Positions 32,963 to 44,270 of a stretch of DNA of 64,000 nt are shown here, in pieces. The stretch spans positions 130,483,358 to 130,547,357 of the forward strand of contig CM065816.1 in assembly GCA_033398695.1 (NCBI GenBank), given 5' to 3'. The first letter of the stretch is position 1. Each line of letters begins with the position of its first letter. Below the pieces are notes generated by a model. That model worked only from the letters and a program-made list of their open reading frames with translations, was not told the origin of the DNA and ran no database searches. The translations under genes were made by a program, and so were the position numbers. Origin of the DNA: Orobanche coerulescens (taxonomy: Eukaryota > Streptophyta > Magnoliopsida > Lamiales > Orobanchaceae).

Positions 32963-33071
32963 TGACACAATTATGTTAAAAACAAAAATTCAGTCAAATA
33001 TCTGAAGTTACTGACACTTTTGATAAAATGTCAAAAACTAAGTGTCAGTAAATACTATTTCTGTAGTAGTG
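32963..33071 (-). mobile_element. CACTA transposon terminus
   Basis: On the minus strand, starting at 33071, the sequence is CACTACTACAGAAATAGT, the end form typical of plant CACTA (En/Spm-like) transposons, followed by ACTGACAC subterminal repeats in both orientations. The next three bases (ACA, 33072-33074) would be the target duplication. The element extends leftwards, interrupted by element C. The opposite end was not found and may lie left of the window. No CACTA transposase is visible. Confidence 0.75.
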
Positions 33072-34102
33072 ACAGATGTAAAACAAAAGAGGTGCCGATA
33101 TGTGGAACACAAGTATTAGTTACTACTCTATCAATATATAATCGATCATCTATAACTACTATTCTATATTCCCAACTAGAAGTTCTTAAAAAATGAAGGG
33201 AAAAAGAAAAAAAGAACAAATAAGTAGCATACCTATTTGGCGGTGGATGGATGATATCTATATATGTATTATACAACTACTATTCTATATTCCCAACTAA
33301 ACAGTTAAAAAAAAGTTCTTCAAACAAAAAAAAAGTGAAAAAAAAAAAAGCAAATAAATAGCGTACTTGTTGTACTTACCTATATTGGCTTTTTCTTACT
33401 TTTGATATGCAGCTTAATTTGCACTAAGAGTAGCAGGAGCATACTATTAACAGCATCAAAGACCAAGTCAAATGATGCCAATTCATGTAGCATTAGTGGT
33501 TGTGCTTGACAGTTTTGATGGGAAATATATTCACACAATTTACTCTTACTTTTCATTTATTTTATGTATTAATCAAATGGACATTTGGTATTTTATTGGG
33601 AACACATTAAGATCTTATATATTATTAATTCTTATATGCAACCCAAAGGGTTGCATATAGCATTTGTCTTAATAAAATAATAAAATGCGGCAAAGAAGAT
33701 AAATGAAGTAGAATAAATGTGACACACGTCAAGATGAAGATATGAGATATCTATACTGCCCTGATGACAAATACTCAGAGATTGGAGAGGGCACTGTAAG
33801 TATGCAAGTAGTTCCAGTAATCCAGTGATTCTTCTTTTGCACCAGCAAAGGATTCTTACATTGGACTCATGAAGATCACAAGCTAGATGTTTTAGGACGG
33901 AGCGTATATATTTAGTGAAAAATATATTTTAGAAACTGGTTATAGCTTGCATAACCTTGAGTTATTTTGGAAGACAACTACAAATTATTAATGAGAAACG
34001 ACACAAACAGTCATTGATCTCTTAATTTAACTCATTTTTCCATCTTTAACCTATTTGTTAGTAACCGATCTGACGTGGGCAATCTACTTGCCATGTCACT
34101 AT
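33072..34102. other. AT-rich intergenic sequence
   Basis: No gene was recognised. It contains a local duplication of ACTACTATTCTATATTCCCAACTA (33158-33180 and 33280-33300) and a perfect 12-bp-stem inverted repeat (33633-33659, TATATGCAACCC with an AAA loop). Confidence 0.6.
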
Positions 34103-35814
34103 AATATTCGAGAATTTCGTCTCCATTTTCCTCGATCTATTTTTCATTTTTTGCCGGATATTTTTTGATGACGATTATTTGGAGTTATTTCTCTGTTGCG
34201 TATTGTATGGTGTACCATGTTGTGGTATTCATCAAGTGTGAATTGTCATTGTATAGATCATCTAGATTCGTGTGCATGCGTATGTGATACGACATGTTGT
34301 ATTCTGTTGCCGTTTTGCCTCTTAGAAGGTGTTCTTGGCTCGTGGTATCCCTTTCGTTCGAATTGGTTACATTCGGGGATCTTTTGGAACCATATCAGGC
34401 TCGATTCTAACCTTTGTTTGCAGCGCACGAGCAGATGCTAATGCGACATACCATTGCTCGGGTAGTGAGGGACACACGACCAGACACACGATCCAGCGCA
34501 CGAGCACGTGCTCTTGCATCCTTATATGTTTTGGGTGATGATTTCGAACATGAACAGACTCACAAATAGTAGGTCGTGCATGACCGGTCGTGCTTCTCCA
34601 TAAGTATAAAATGGGAAAGTCGGGTTTTTGACCCTATTCTTCATTTCATTCATTCTTCTCGCGGCGGACGAACGGCTTCGGGCTAAGGTTCAAATTCTTG
34701 GCCGATTTTACTCCATCTAAGGGTGTTTTGGAAGGTTTTTGACGATCATATCAACATCTAATCCTTTGTTCTTCGTCGAATTGAGAAATTTTTTTCTTGA
34801 AAATCCCTATTTGTCTATTTTGGGGGTTTCTCTTATGGATTCATTTTCATCCAATTTTGGTGCTTCATTTAGTGTTATCCGGTGTTGTTGAATATATTAT
34901 AAATATTATATATCCATTTTTCAGCGTCGTTTAATTCGGATCGTGATTTATATGTTCTTGACGAACCTTAAATATTTGATGTTTGATTAAATATTTTAAT
35001 GAGTTTTTCTTTGGTTATTGGGCGTGTTTTACGTCGTTTATGGTTGTTATTCTCGTATTGATTGTATTGTTTTTGTTTTATTGCCAATGTTGCAGGTTTC
35101 TAAGGCTTTTCGATAAGCCGAGTTTGTCGAGGTATTCGCATGTCGACTATCGAGGCAAGTATCTTGTCTATATATCTATACATTGTGAATTGAAGTTGTG
35201 TATTTGATTATGTTATGGTATGTTCATTCTCATTGAATGTGGTTTATGTGATTTACTCGTTATAGATGTCTCGTTGGGTTGATGTTGCTTTTGTATATTT
35301 CTTGTTATGAATTTGTATTGGTTGTGACGATTATGTTGGATGGTTATACACTTGGATGTGTATTATACCATGTTGTGGATCGATGGATATATGGTGTGCT
35401 TATTGTGTATTGTTGTGATGCTTGTCGTGATGTTGTTTGTGTATTTTCTGATGTATATTTTTCATGATAGTTGTTGTGATGTTGATTGTGCATATGAGTG
35501 GGAAATATTGTGATGTTCACCTGGGGATGTCTGATAGGGTGTCTGGGAATTCGTACCTTGAGGGGCGGATCACGAACTTGAGATTATCCACCAAGGGACG
35601 TCCGACGGGGTGTATAGGGCTTCGTACCTTGAGGGGCGAAAGACGGATAATCATCGAGTGTTTTGGAAATGATTGTTGAGCTAAGATTATCCACCTAGGG
35701 ATTTCCGATGGAGCTTATAGAGTTTCGTACCTTGAGGGGCGGAACACAGATAATCATCTAACCATGCATAGAGTGAGAAAGGTTGTATTATCTACCTATG
35801 GATGTTCGATGGGG
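34103..35814 (+). repeat. LTR fragment H, interrupted by element D
   Basis: A diverged gypsy LTR of plus orientation. It starts near TATAATATTCGAG (degraded TGTAATATCCG), has a GCACGAGC/GGTCGTGC-rich upstream region (34420-34595), a TATA box AGTATAAAAT (about 34604), a GAGGCAAGTA site (about 35151) and GTCCGACGGGGTG tandem units (35520-35810), then stops where element D begins. Its 3' part should resume beyond 64000. Confidence 0.75.
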
Positions 35815-37835
35815 TGTAATATCCGTATTTTTCTACTTTTAATAATTTTCATTTTTGGTACTTTTTTGCTTGTGGTGACTCTCCTGTAATCGCATCGATA
35901 TTTTGAAACTATCTTTTTCTGCACTTTTTGCCAATTGAACGAGTTTCGGGACGGTTTTAGTTGAATCCATGTATCATTGTGACTTTATCGTGCTTTGGTC
36001 CAATTGTCGTAAATCTTGTTCAGAAATGTCGCTTCATTGACCCTATAAGTTTATTTACTCTTTTCAGATGTGTTGTTAGTCTTGGTATTACTGTTCGATC
36101 TCGAATCGTATTTTCCAGACGTTTTGGGCCATTTTATAATTTTCTATAAGTTTTGGGTGTGTATTTTCGCATTCATTTTTTTTTACCTTCGGGTGGTCGG
36201 AACCGTGTGTTTGTTTTATGCTCGACTTTGTATTTGAAGACTCTATGTAGCTCTGTGGCATGTTAGCTTTGGTGCGAGTGTATACAATCGAGGGGACGAG
36301 ACACCGCATAGATTAACAGCTAGCTGCTGCACTTTTTACACCTGGCAGGTAAGCACGAGCTGACACACGAGTTGCTGCTCGTGTGCCACAACAGGAATTG
36401 GGCAGTGGATTTCGTACGACCAAACACACGGACTGATGCATGAGTAGATTAGGTCGTGCATAACTGTTTTGTTAAGCATACTGAGCTGACGCACGAGTCA
36501 CGCACAAGCTATTGGTCGTGCGTGTCTGGTCGTGCATCTCTGCCAGTATATAAACGTGACAGTCGGGTTTTGAGCTCATTTATCATCTCCTCTCTTTCTG
36601 TCCGGCAATTTAGGAAATTCCAAGGCGAAACTTTGTCAAGAGATCATCAATCATCAACATTCTTGATCTTCTAACGTGATTTAATCATCACCTATCCATC
36701 TCTTCTCCTTCGAATTGAGGTAAATTCCTTGAAGACCCTAGTTTTGGTAGTTTTGGGGGTTTTTTCCGATTGTTTTGTCATTTTTGATCATAGAAACCTT
36801 GAGTTTATAATCAATATTACATGTGTATGCGTCACCCATACGATTTCATGCCCTACATTCGTATATGTTGCGAATTTGAGGGGCTTTGGGTGGTTCCCAA
36901 CTCCTATGTGTATGATTTTGTAATCGGGCAAATCATATGTGGGGTTTCGTGAATTCCTTCATATGAGTGGAGTATTGATTCTTGATTATCGTAATTCTAA
37001 CGAATCATTTAGGGCCTAAGTGCGTTTCTGGACCAACCAAGCCTGTATACCACTTTTCTTGACTCGACTATGTCTCAAAGGCAAGTATATGTTTATGATT
37101 GTATTTTCTTGACGTTGAAAGTAAAGTGTATGTGATGTGTATGATTATATGTTTACTTTGAGACGGTCTTAAGGTCCTATGAGGTTCGTTGCTTCTGGTG
37201 TGAACCACGAACATCTTTGGATTAACCACTCCAGGACGGTCCGATGGGGCCTCTGAGGGCTCGTTGCATCTGGTGCGATCCATGCTTAATCAGGTATATA
37301 TTCGAAATGAGAAATGATATGAGATTTAGTTATTTTGGAATACTATCCTTGAGTTTGATGAAATGAGGTTATGCTTACTTTATCGTTCAATAAATATTGT
37401 GTTTCATATTCTACATTCTTGCACTAGCTATTCCACGACTAACCCCTTTCAGGGGAAATTTGTTTCATGTATTTCAGGTTCCAAGAGATCATTTGGGCGG
37501 GTTCCAGGTCGGTATGAAGATAATGGGCAAGATTGATGTTGTGTCATGCTATTCTCTATATTATTCCATTCGAGATGTTGTACATTGAATGATTTTGAGT
37601 ACTCGAGTACTACCGGATATTATTCTTTTTGTTCTACTTTCGCTTCATGGGTTTTGATCCCACTTAACTTTGGTCCATTGATTCTGAATATTACTTTGGA
37701 CGTATTACATTTTGATTGTTTTATGTATAGAATTCCTCGGTCAAAATTCATGGTTACATGTATATATAGCCTTATAGGTCCCACAGAGGAGCTCACAATG
37801 CTTTAATATACCTTAAATATCTTGGGGGTGTTATA
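35815..37835 (+). repeat. 5' LTR of element D (2021 bp)
   Basis: Starts TGTAATATCCG and ends GGGGGTGTTATA. It carries CACGAG/GTCGTGC motifs (36340-36535), the TATA box GTATATAAAC (about 36546), a GAGGTAAAT site (about 36717), tandem units with GGTCCGATGGGGCC (37160-37290), the double hairpin (about 37420-37458) and GTACTCGAGTAC in TGAGTACTCGAGTACTAC (37599-37610). Confidence 0.92.
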
Positions 37836-37840
37836 GAATA

Positions 37841-37852
37841 TGGTATCAGAGC
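37841..37852 (+). other. Primer binding site of element D
   Basis: TGGTATCAGAGC is a perfect 12-base match to the initiator methionine tRNA 3' end complement, 5 bases after the LTR. Confidence 0.93.
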
Positions 37853-38082
37853 TTAGGTTTATGGATACCTAGGTTGTCGGTCTCTTTGGGTCAAATTGAG
37901 TCATCAATTGTATACAACATCACTATGTTGCCATCATCTCGGTATGACTGTTACTTGTAAGTCCTTTTACACTTCTTTTATTTTCTTAACCGCTTCGCCT
38001 CAAATTCGTATTTTTGGTAATCGGTCACCTCGATGACGTACGATTTGAACTGTACTCATGTATTATATACGTGTTCCTTATA

Positions 38083-39365
38083 ATGTCTACTGATAGAGGA
38101 CGGGGACACGTTCGCGGACGCGGGCGAGGACGTGGCACAGCCAGTAGGGCAGCTATTTCCTTCAGTTCTGATGAGGGTTCGGCTACCCCTACCTTATCAA
38201 ACTCGGTGCATCCAGGTACCGATGGTCATCAGGACCAGTCAGTTGGTTAAGGGAATAATGTGAATGTCGGTGTTGCGAACATTCTTCAACAAGTGGCAAA
38301 TCAAATGGCTCTCCTGACCCAAGCCGTTCATCTGAACAATCATAACCCGACGATGGATGCATTACTCTAGGATGTGGTCCGTATGCATCCTCCACAGTTC
38401 AGTGGTGCCACCGACCCAGCTGGTTTGGAGAGTTGGATTTTTGAGTTAGAGAAAGTATTTGAGCTATTGGATGTCTGGACATGAGGAAGGTACCTATTTC
38501 TCAGTATTTTCTTGCTAAGGAAGCCACAACTTGGTGGAAAGCTGTTAAACCACAGGATCATGCTGCTTCATGGGATGAATTCGAGAATTTGGTGTAGGCC
38601 AAGTTTTATCCTTGTCTCAATAAAAGAAAGCAGGACCCGGTCCTTTTTCAAAGCTAAACCGAAGGACATTCCAGTCTCTCAAGCGATAGTAGAATACAAT
38701 CAACAGCTGATTCACGTGAACAATCAGGTGCGATATGAGGGTGATGAGGTCCATCATTTCGACCTACGGATAAATATGGTATACAGTGCTACATGGGCGA
38801 GTTTGCTTGCACTACCCTGAAATAGTACCAATACAAGGCTATGGCGTATGATATGTTATGTTCTAATGTTGATACCACTACTGAGCCGAAGAAGCAGAAG
38901 ACCACCGATAACTATTCTCGCAGTAAGGGTGGCAACTTTCAAAGACCTTAGTCGTCTAACTGTTCTATCAGACAGCCGTCGAGTTCTTTTAAGGGTGGAA
39001 AGAGTTTTTGTTCTGCTCCGGATACCTCAACTCACGAGGTGACATGCTTTAATGGTAACCGTACTGGTCAAATCAACCTCGAGTGCCATTTTCTACCTCT
39101 GAGATGTAACACTTGCGGCCAGATGGGTCATAGGGTGATTTACTGTAGTGGAGGGGATAAGACCATTGATACCCTTGCTTCGACCCTAGTATTCAGGCAC
39201 TCGAGTGTAAATCAGCAGCAGTCAGCTAGCCAGCCACAACAGAGTTATGGCAGAGGCCGGGGATGGAGTCATCCCGTAAGGGGTGATATTCTAGTGTTGG
39301 TTCGGCACATCCATGAGTTTGCGAGATGCGCCGAGCGGATGTTATACAAATGTTTTTCCAAATGA
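38083..39365 (+). pseudogene. Gag and zinc knuckles of element D
   Basis: MSTDRGRGHVRGRGRGRG at 38083 is the usual Arg/Gly-rich start. The frame stops at 38248 and continues by similarity: ILQQVANQMALLTQAV, VVRMHPPQFSGATD, WIFELEKVFELL, VPISQYFLAKEATTWWKAV, DIPVSQAIVEYNQQL. The first knuckle is broken (CFNGNRTGQINLEC has lost Cys and His positions) and the second, CNTCGQMGHRVIYC, is intact. Several stops are present. The whole protease region that should follow is missing: the sequence jumps near 39340 from a VHEFARCAE-type stretch to the RT entry region. Confidence 0.85.
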
Positions 39366-41574
39366 TCAAGAGATATAATTTTTTGTTGATTTAGAGCCTG
39401 ATGCGGCTCTGATTTCTAAGGCGCCTTATCGCATGGCACCTTCATAAATGCATGAATTGAAGAATCAGTTGGAGAGTTGTTGGAGAAGGGGTACACTAGA
39501 CTGAGCGATTCGCCTTGCAGAGCACCGGTCCTACTTGCAAAGAATAAGGATGGTTCATTGTGTTTATGCACTGATTACCGCGAGGTAAACAAGGTGACCA
39601 TCAAGAACAAGTATCCGTTACCTCGTATAGATGATTTGCTCGATCAGTTGTAGGGAGCTACAGTATTCTCAAAGATTGGTTTGAGATCGGGATACTATCA
39701 GCTTCGAGTGAAAGAGTCTGACGTACCGAAGATTGCTTTTCGAATGAGATGTGGACATTATGAGTTTGTGGTCATGCCTTCCGGACTGACCAATATGCTA
39801 GCAGTGTTCTTACAGTTGATGAACAATATATTTATAGAGTACCTTGATAGATGTGTGGTTGTTTTCATTAATGATATTTTGATTTGTTCTCGGGATGATG
39901 AGGAGCATACCTAATACTTGCGTTTAGTATTAGACATTCTGAGAGCTCAGCACCTAAATTCGAAGTTCTCAAAATGTGAGTTCTGGCTGAAGGAAGTTAT
40001 ATTTCTCGACCATGTGATCTCGGTCGAAGGAGTTCGTATGGACCCGCAGAAGACTGATCCAGTATTATATTGGGCACCGCCTAAAAATATAAAGGAAGTT
40101 CATAGCTTTTTGGGTTTTGTGGGGTACTATCGTCAATTTTTTGAGAGGTTCTCTAAACTCGCTCGACCGCTTACATAGTTACTCCATAAGACGTAAAAGT
40201 GTGTTTGGACTGTCGAGAGACAGTAGAGCTTTGATGTACTAAAGATGTGTTTGACAATAGCAACGATTTTGGCTTTACCTCAAGGTAACGAGGCGTTTAC
40301 AGTATATAGTGACGCTTCAGGATAGGGACTCGGGTGTCTGCTTATTCAGCACGATAATACGATATCATTTGCATCACGACAATTGAAGTCGTGTGAGATG
40401 AATTATCCTACTCATGAATTGAAGTTGGCATTAGTCGTTTTCGTACTAAAGATTTGGTGGAATTATTTGTATGGCTCCTCGTGTCGGATCTATACTCATC
40501 ACAAGAATTTGAAGTACATTCTCAATTAGAAAGAGTTGAATATGAGGCAACACTGTTGGTTGGAATTGATTAAAGATTACGACTGAGAAATTCTATACCA
40601 TCCCGGAAATGCCAATGTCGTCGCAGATGCGTTGAGTCGAAAACTGACATCACTTTAGATGCTTGAGGTCCTTACATGTCAAGCAAAGATTTAACAAGAA
40701 TTGATCAAACAGGGAATAGAAGTTTGGCTTCAGAAATTATTTCTTCCTTGGTTGATAACATCAAATGGAAGCAGTGGAGTGACCCGATGATTACTAAACT
40801 AAAGGAAGATGTAACTAAAGTGAAATCCCTTAGTTTTATGGTCCATGAGGACATTATTTTTAGATTCCAGGGCAGACTTTGTGTTCCGAATGATTTAGAG
40901 TTGAGACAAAGAATACCTCGAGAGGCCCATGCTACGCCTTACTTAATATATCATGGAACATGTAAAGATGTACAAAGATTTGAAGTGGAATTTTTGCTAG
41001 AATAATATGAAGAAGGACGTCACAGAGTTCGTATTTCGGTGTTTAACTTGTCAATAAGTCAAGATCGAGCATCAACGACCAGCAGGGTTGTTGAAGCTAT
41101 TTCCCATTCCCGAGTGGAAATGGGAAGACATCTCCATGGACTTTATCTCTGGGAAGCCAAGGACTAAAATTGGGATGAATATGATTTAGGTGATTGTCGA
41201 TTGATTGACTAAATTGGCACACTCCCTTGGTATTAGAGATACTTGGGGATCAGAGAGGCTGGCTCAAACATTTATGGCAGATATTGTGAGATTACACCTA
41301 AAACTATTATTTTTGATTGGGATTGCCATTTTGTGTCACATATCTGGCAGGCGATCTATCAGGCCTTGGGTACCGAGTTGAGGTTGAGTACGTCTTTTCA
41401 TCGGCAGTCAGACAGTCAAACCGAGCATATGATTCAGACGTTAGAGGATTTTTTGTGGGCTTGTTCCCTAGACTGGAGCAGTGATTAGGAACTTCATTTG
41501 CCGTTGATCGAGTTTACCTATAATAATAGTTGACATGCATCGATCAATATGGCACCTTTCAAAGCACTTTATGG
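39366..41574 (+). pseudogene. RT, RNase H and integrase core (partial) of element D
   Basis: The RT begins near 39400 ([18 protein letters not shown]); [19 protein letters not shown] and GHYEFVVMP follow at 39681-39790. The catalytic box reads FINDILICS instead of FIDDILIYS, so one catalytic Asp is replaced by Asn. RNase H remnants run 40270-40640 with stops. The integrase zinc region is near 40920-41060, and the core at 41120-41560 ends in NSWHASINMAPFKALYG-type sequence, where element E is inserted (41575). No function is possible. Confidence 0.9.
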
Positions 41575-44253
41575 TGTAATATCCACAATTTCGATTTCTG
41601 GTAATTTTGTTTTTTTTTTGCGGAGGTCCGTTTCGACAACACGCCTAGGACTGTTTCATCATTCTGAGAATGATTAATTCTGCACTTTTTGTCATCCGAG
41701 TTCGTTTTGGTATTGTTTTGTTGAGTTCCGTGTTTCTTAACGACTTTTCAGCACTCGAGTTCGATTCTTGTGAATCTCGTTCGAAATTACTGTTTCGAGT
41801 TTCCAGTAAGTCCGTTTAACTTTGTTAGACGTGTTGTGAACTTCGGTTTGGTTATTCGATCACGTATCGTGATTTTCGGACGTTTTGGGCCATTTTCGTA
41901 ATTTCTCAAAGTTTGGGGTAATTACCTTACATTGTCGAATTTCGAGCCTTCGGGTGGTCGGAATCGTGTGTTCTCTTAGTGCTCGAATTGGTCTTTGCGA
42001 GTACTTCGTAACTGAATCTCTGATTCGTATTCAGGTTCGGGTTTCGGGGTCGTTCGGATCGTCGTTGTAGTTCGGTCGTAATTTTCGGTTTGTGTCTAGA
42101 GGTGGCTGGCCGGACCTGTGCGAAACGGCCCTGGAAATGGCGCTGCCGAGCGCCGTGTCTTGCGCCGGGTTGGCCAGGACCAGCAAGCCTGCCGAGACAC
42201 GACCGAGAACCCACGCAAGATTTGCGCCGGGTGATGCGCCGTGTCGGATACGGCCAAGACACACGGCGCTGGTGTGGGCCGTTTTCTGCGTCGTGTTCGG
42301 CAGGTGTATAAATATGGCAGAGCAGTCGGGTTTCACTCATTTTTTCTAATTTCTTTCTTCCTGTCCATGGCTGGAATCCTGGAGGAGTCGAAGACATGTT
42401 GTTCAACTACCAATCCATGAAGTTCCTGAGTCCATAACATCGTTTAATCATTCCATACTTGCTCCGATTGGCCGAATCAGGGTAAGTTTTCTTAAAATCT
42501 AGTTTTGGGGATTTTGTTAGATTTGTCCGTTTGATCCGTTTTAACTCAGAATAGTGATGGATTGATGATTGTTAAGCTATATTATATCGAATTCCTTTTT
42601 ATTCCACGGTTAGATTGCCATGGATTTGTCGTTTTATTGAGTATCTTATCGACGCCTTGAAGGTGTTCGATAAAATGTCACAAAGAGGATTCGAGCGTTC
42701 TACGATTATTCTTCCTCGTTCGTTTGTTAATTTATTTATGGTATGATGTTAGGGTCAGATTCCTCGCGAAGAACTCGAGTCGGAACCCTTTCGTTCGTTG
42801 CCTTCCTTGGGGTCCGAGCTTCCCGGTCGAACCGTGTTCTTCGGAGTATTCGGTAACGGTTATTAAGGCAAGTATTTTACTATACGAATTTTGTCTTGTG
42901 AATAGGGACCTTGTGTTATGGTTATGATTAATTGATTTATCTTAGCGAATATGCTTCGTATGAATTGATTATTATGAACGATTGACGGTAACGATAAAAC
43001 CTTCACTTAATTAATATTGTGGAATTTTGATGGATGTGTAATCATCTAAGTTTGTGCCGGGCGTGGTAGGTCATGTTGAGTTGTTGTGATGATTATGATG
43101 TGTGTGTTGTTTTGGTTTACATACTTGATTATGCACCTCGGTGTAATGTGGAATGGCTTGACAGTTGATGATTATGAATTGTGTCGTGTCGATGTGTGTG
43201 TGTTCCAGGTAGGGTCTGACGAGGCCTCTGGAGTTCGGTACATGATGTGTACGAACAAGGTGTGTGATCCAGGTAGGGTCTGACGAGGCCTCTGGAGTTC
43301 GGTACAAGATGTGTACGGACAAGGTGTGTGATCCAGGTAGGGTCTGACGAGGCCTTTGGAGTTCGGTACATGATGTGTACGAATGACGTTTGTGGCCGGG
43401 TAGGGTCCTTCGAGGCCTCCGGAGTTCGGTACATGATGTGTACGAACAGTGTGTGTGGTCCGGGTAAGGTCCGTCGAGGCCTCCGGAGTTCGGTACATGA
43501 TGTGTACGAACAACGATCATATAACAGTGATTGTTTGGGTAATAATTTAAATACGGGTCTCGGACTCATAATGATATCTTATCTAGTGTGTTTTGAAACG
43601 AGAATCGGGCTAAGGCCCTAATGTTTACGAAACGGTTTTGTAAATTGGGACTCGAGGTCCAAAAGAATTTCTACTTCAAAAATCCCCTATATTATGAGTT
43701 CTTTTTCAAATATCTCTTGCTTGAGTTCGAAATTTTAAAACTTCTCGGGAACATTTGATAATTGATTTCCGTATTAAATTCGTAGTTGCTATTTACTTGT
43801 TGCATTTCGTATCGTATTATACTTGCACTAGTAAAACAGTGGAGTTTTACTAACCCCCGAGTAATCGGGGGGTGGATGTCTGCTTGCATCCGGTACATGC
43901 GAGTTCGGGGAGCGATCACGGATCGGCACAAGTGGATGACGAGCTGCGATACTAATCAAGAGTTGAGAGTTGTTTTGATTTTTGTTTTGTTGTCAGAGTT
44001 GATTACAGTCTTCCGCTGTATTGTGTTTCGACCCCCTTGTGGGTAATGTTATTTTAGTCAGTCTATTGATGGAGTTGTGTGACCTCATCAGTTAGCGTAA
44101 TTTTGTGTAAGTAACCTCAACGGTCTGTATTATTTAATTGTTTGACCCTGGCTGGGCAAACATTTGGTCGTTTTGTAAGGTTTAGCCTCGTAGATTCTCG
44201 TAAAAAGGGGTCTACGGCGTGTAATATTCCCATATGGTTTTGGGGATGTTACA
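41575..44253 (+). repeat. 5' LTR of element E (2679 bp)
   Basis: Starts TGTAATATCC and ends GGGGATGTTACA. It has a GCCGTGTC/GACACGGC-rich upstream region (42110-42300), TATA box GTATAAATATGG (about 42305), an AGGGTAAG site (about 42479), five tandem 62-65-bp units GGTCTGACGAGGCCTCTGGAG (43205-43512) and the double hairpin (43821-43871). GTACTCGAGTAC is absent. Confidence 0.92.
43205..43512 (+). repeat. Tandem repeat, five units, element E 5' LTR
   Basis: Units of about 62-65 bp start near 43205, 43268, 43333, 43397 and 43459. Each has GAGGCCTCTGGAGTTCGG followed by GTACATGATGTGTAC. The 3' LTR has three units (about 61591-61770), so copy number differs between the LTRs of one element. Confidence 0.88.
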
Positions 44254-44257
44254 TTTA

Positions 44258-44270
44258 TGCTATTAGAGCT
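44258..44270 (+). other. Primer binding site of element E (degenerate)
   Basis: TGCTATTAGAGC lies 4 bases after the LTR and matches TGGTATCAGAGC at 10 of 12 positions. It is followed by the TTAGGTTGCGGAAACCTAGG leader hairpin seen in related elements. Confidence 0.75.

Larger units (their letters stand above)
35815..41574 (+). mobile_element. Element D: gypsy chromovirus, 5' part, interrupted by element E
   Basis: This has a 5' LTR (35815-37835), a perfect primer binding site, degraded gag, and pol up to the integrase core, where element E starts. Many stop codons and frameshifts make it the most decayed of the gypsy coding regions here, in line with being an outer, older layer of the nest. 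The remainder of integrase and the 3' LTR must lie beyond the window. Confidence 0.92.

Noticed and set aside
42092..42349. Open frames on both strands at 42031-42406 and the copies at 48007-48606
   Set aside because: They coincide with the GC-rich U3 block of element E's LTRs and show no protein resemblance; conservation is explained by LTR identity.
43071..43569. Overlapping minus-strand frames with repeated SYTSCTELRRPRRTLPG-type units
   Set aside because: The protein repeat is only a translation of the tandem DNA units of element E's LTR; it occurs in all three frames.
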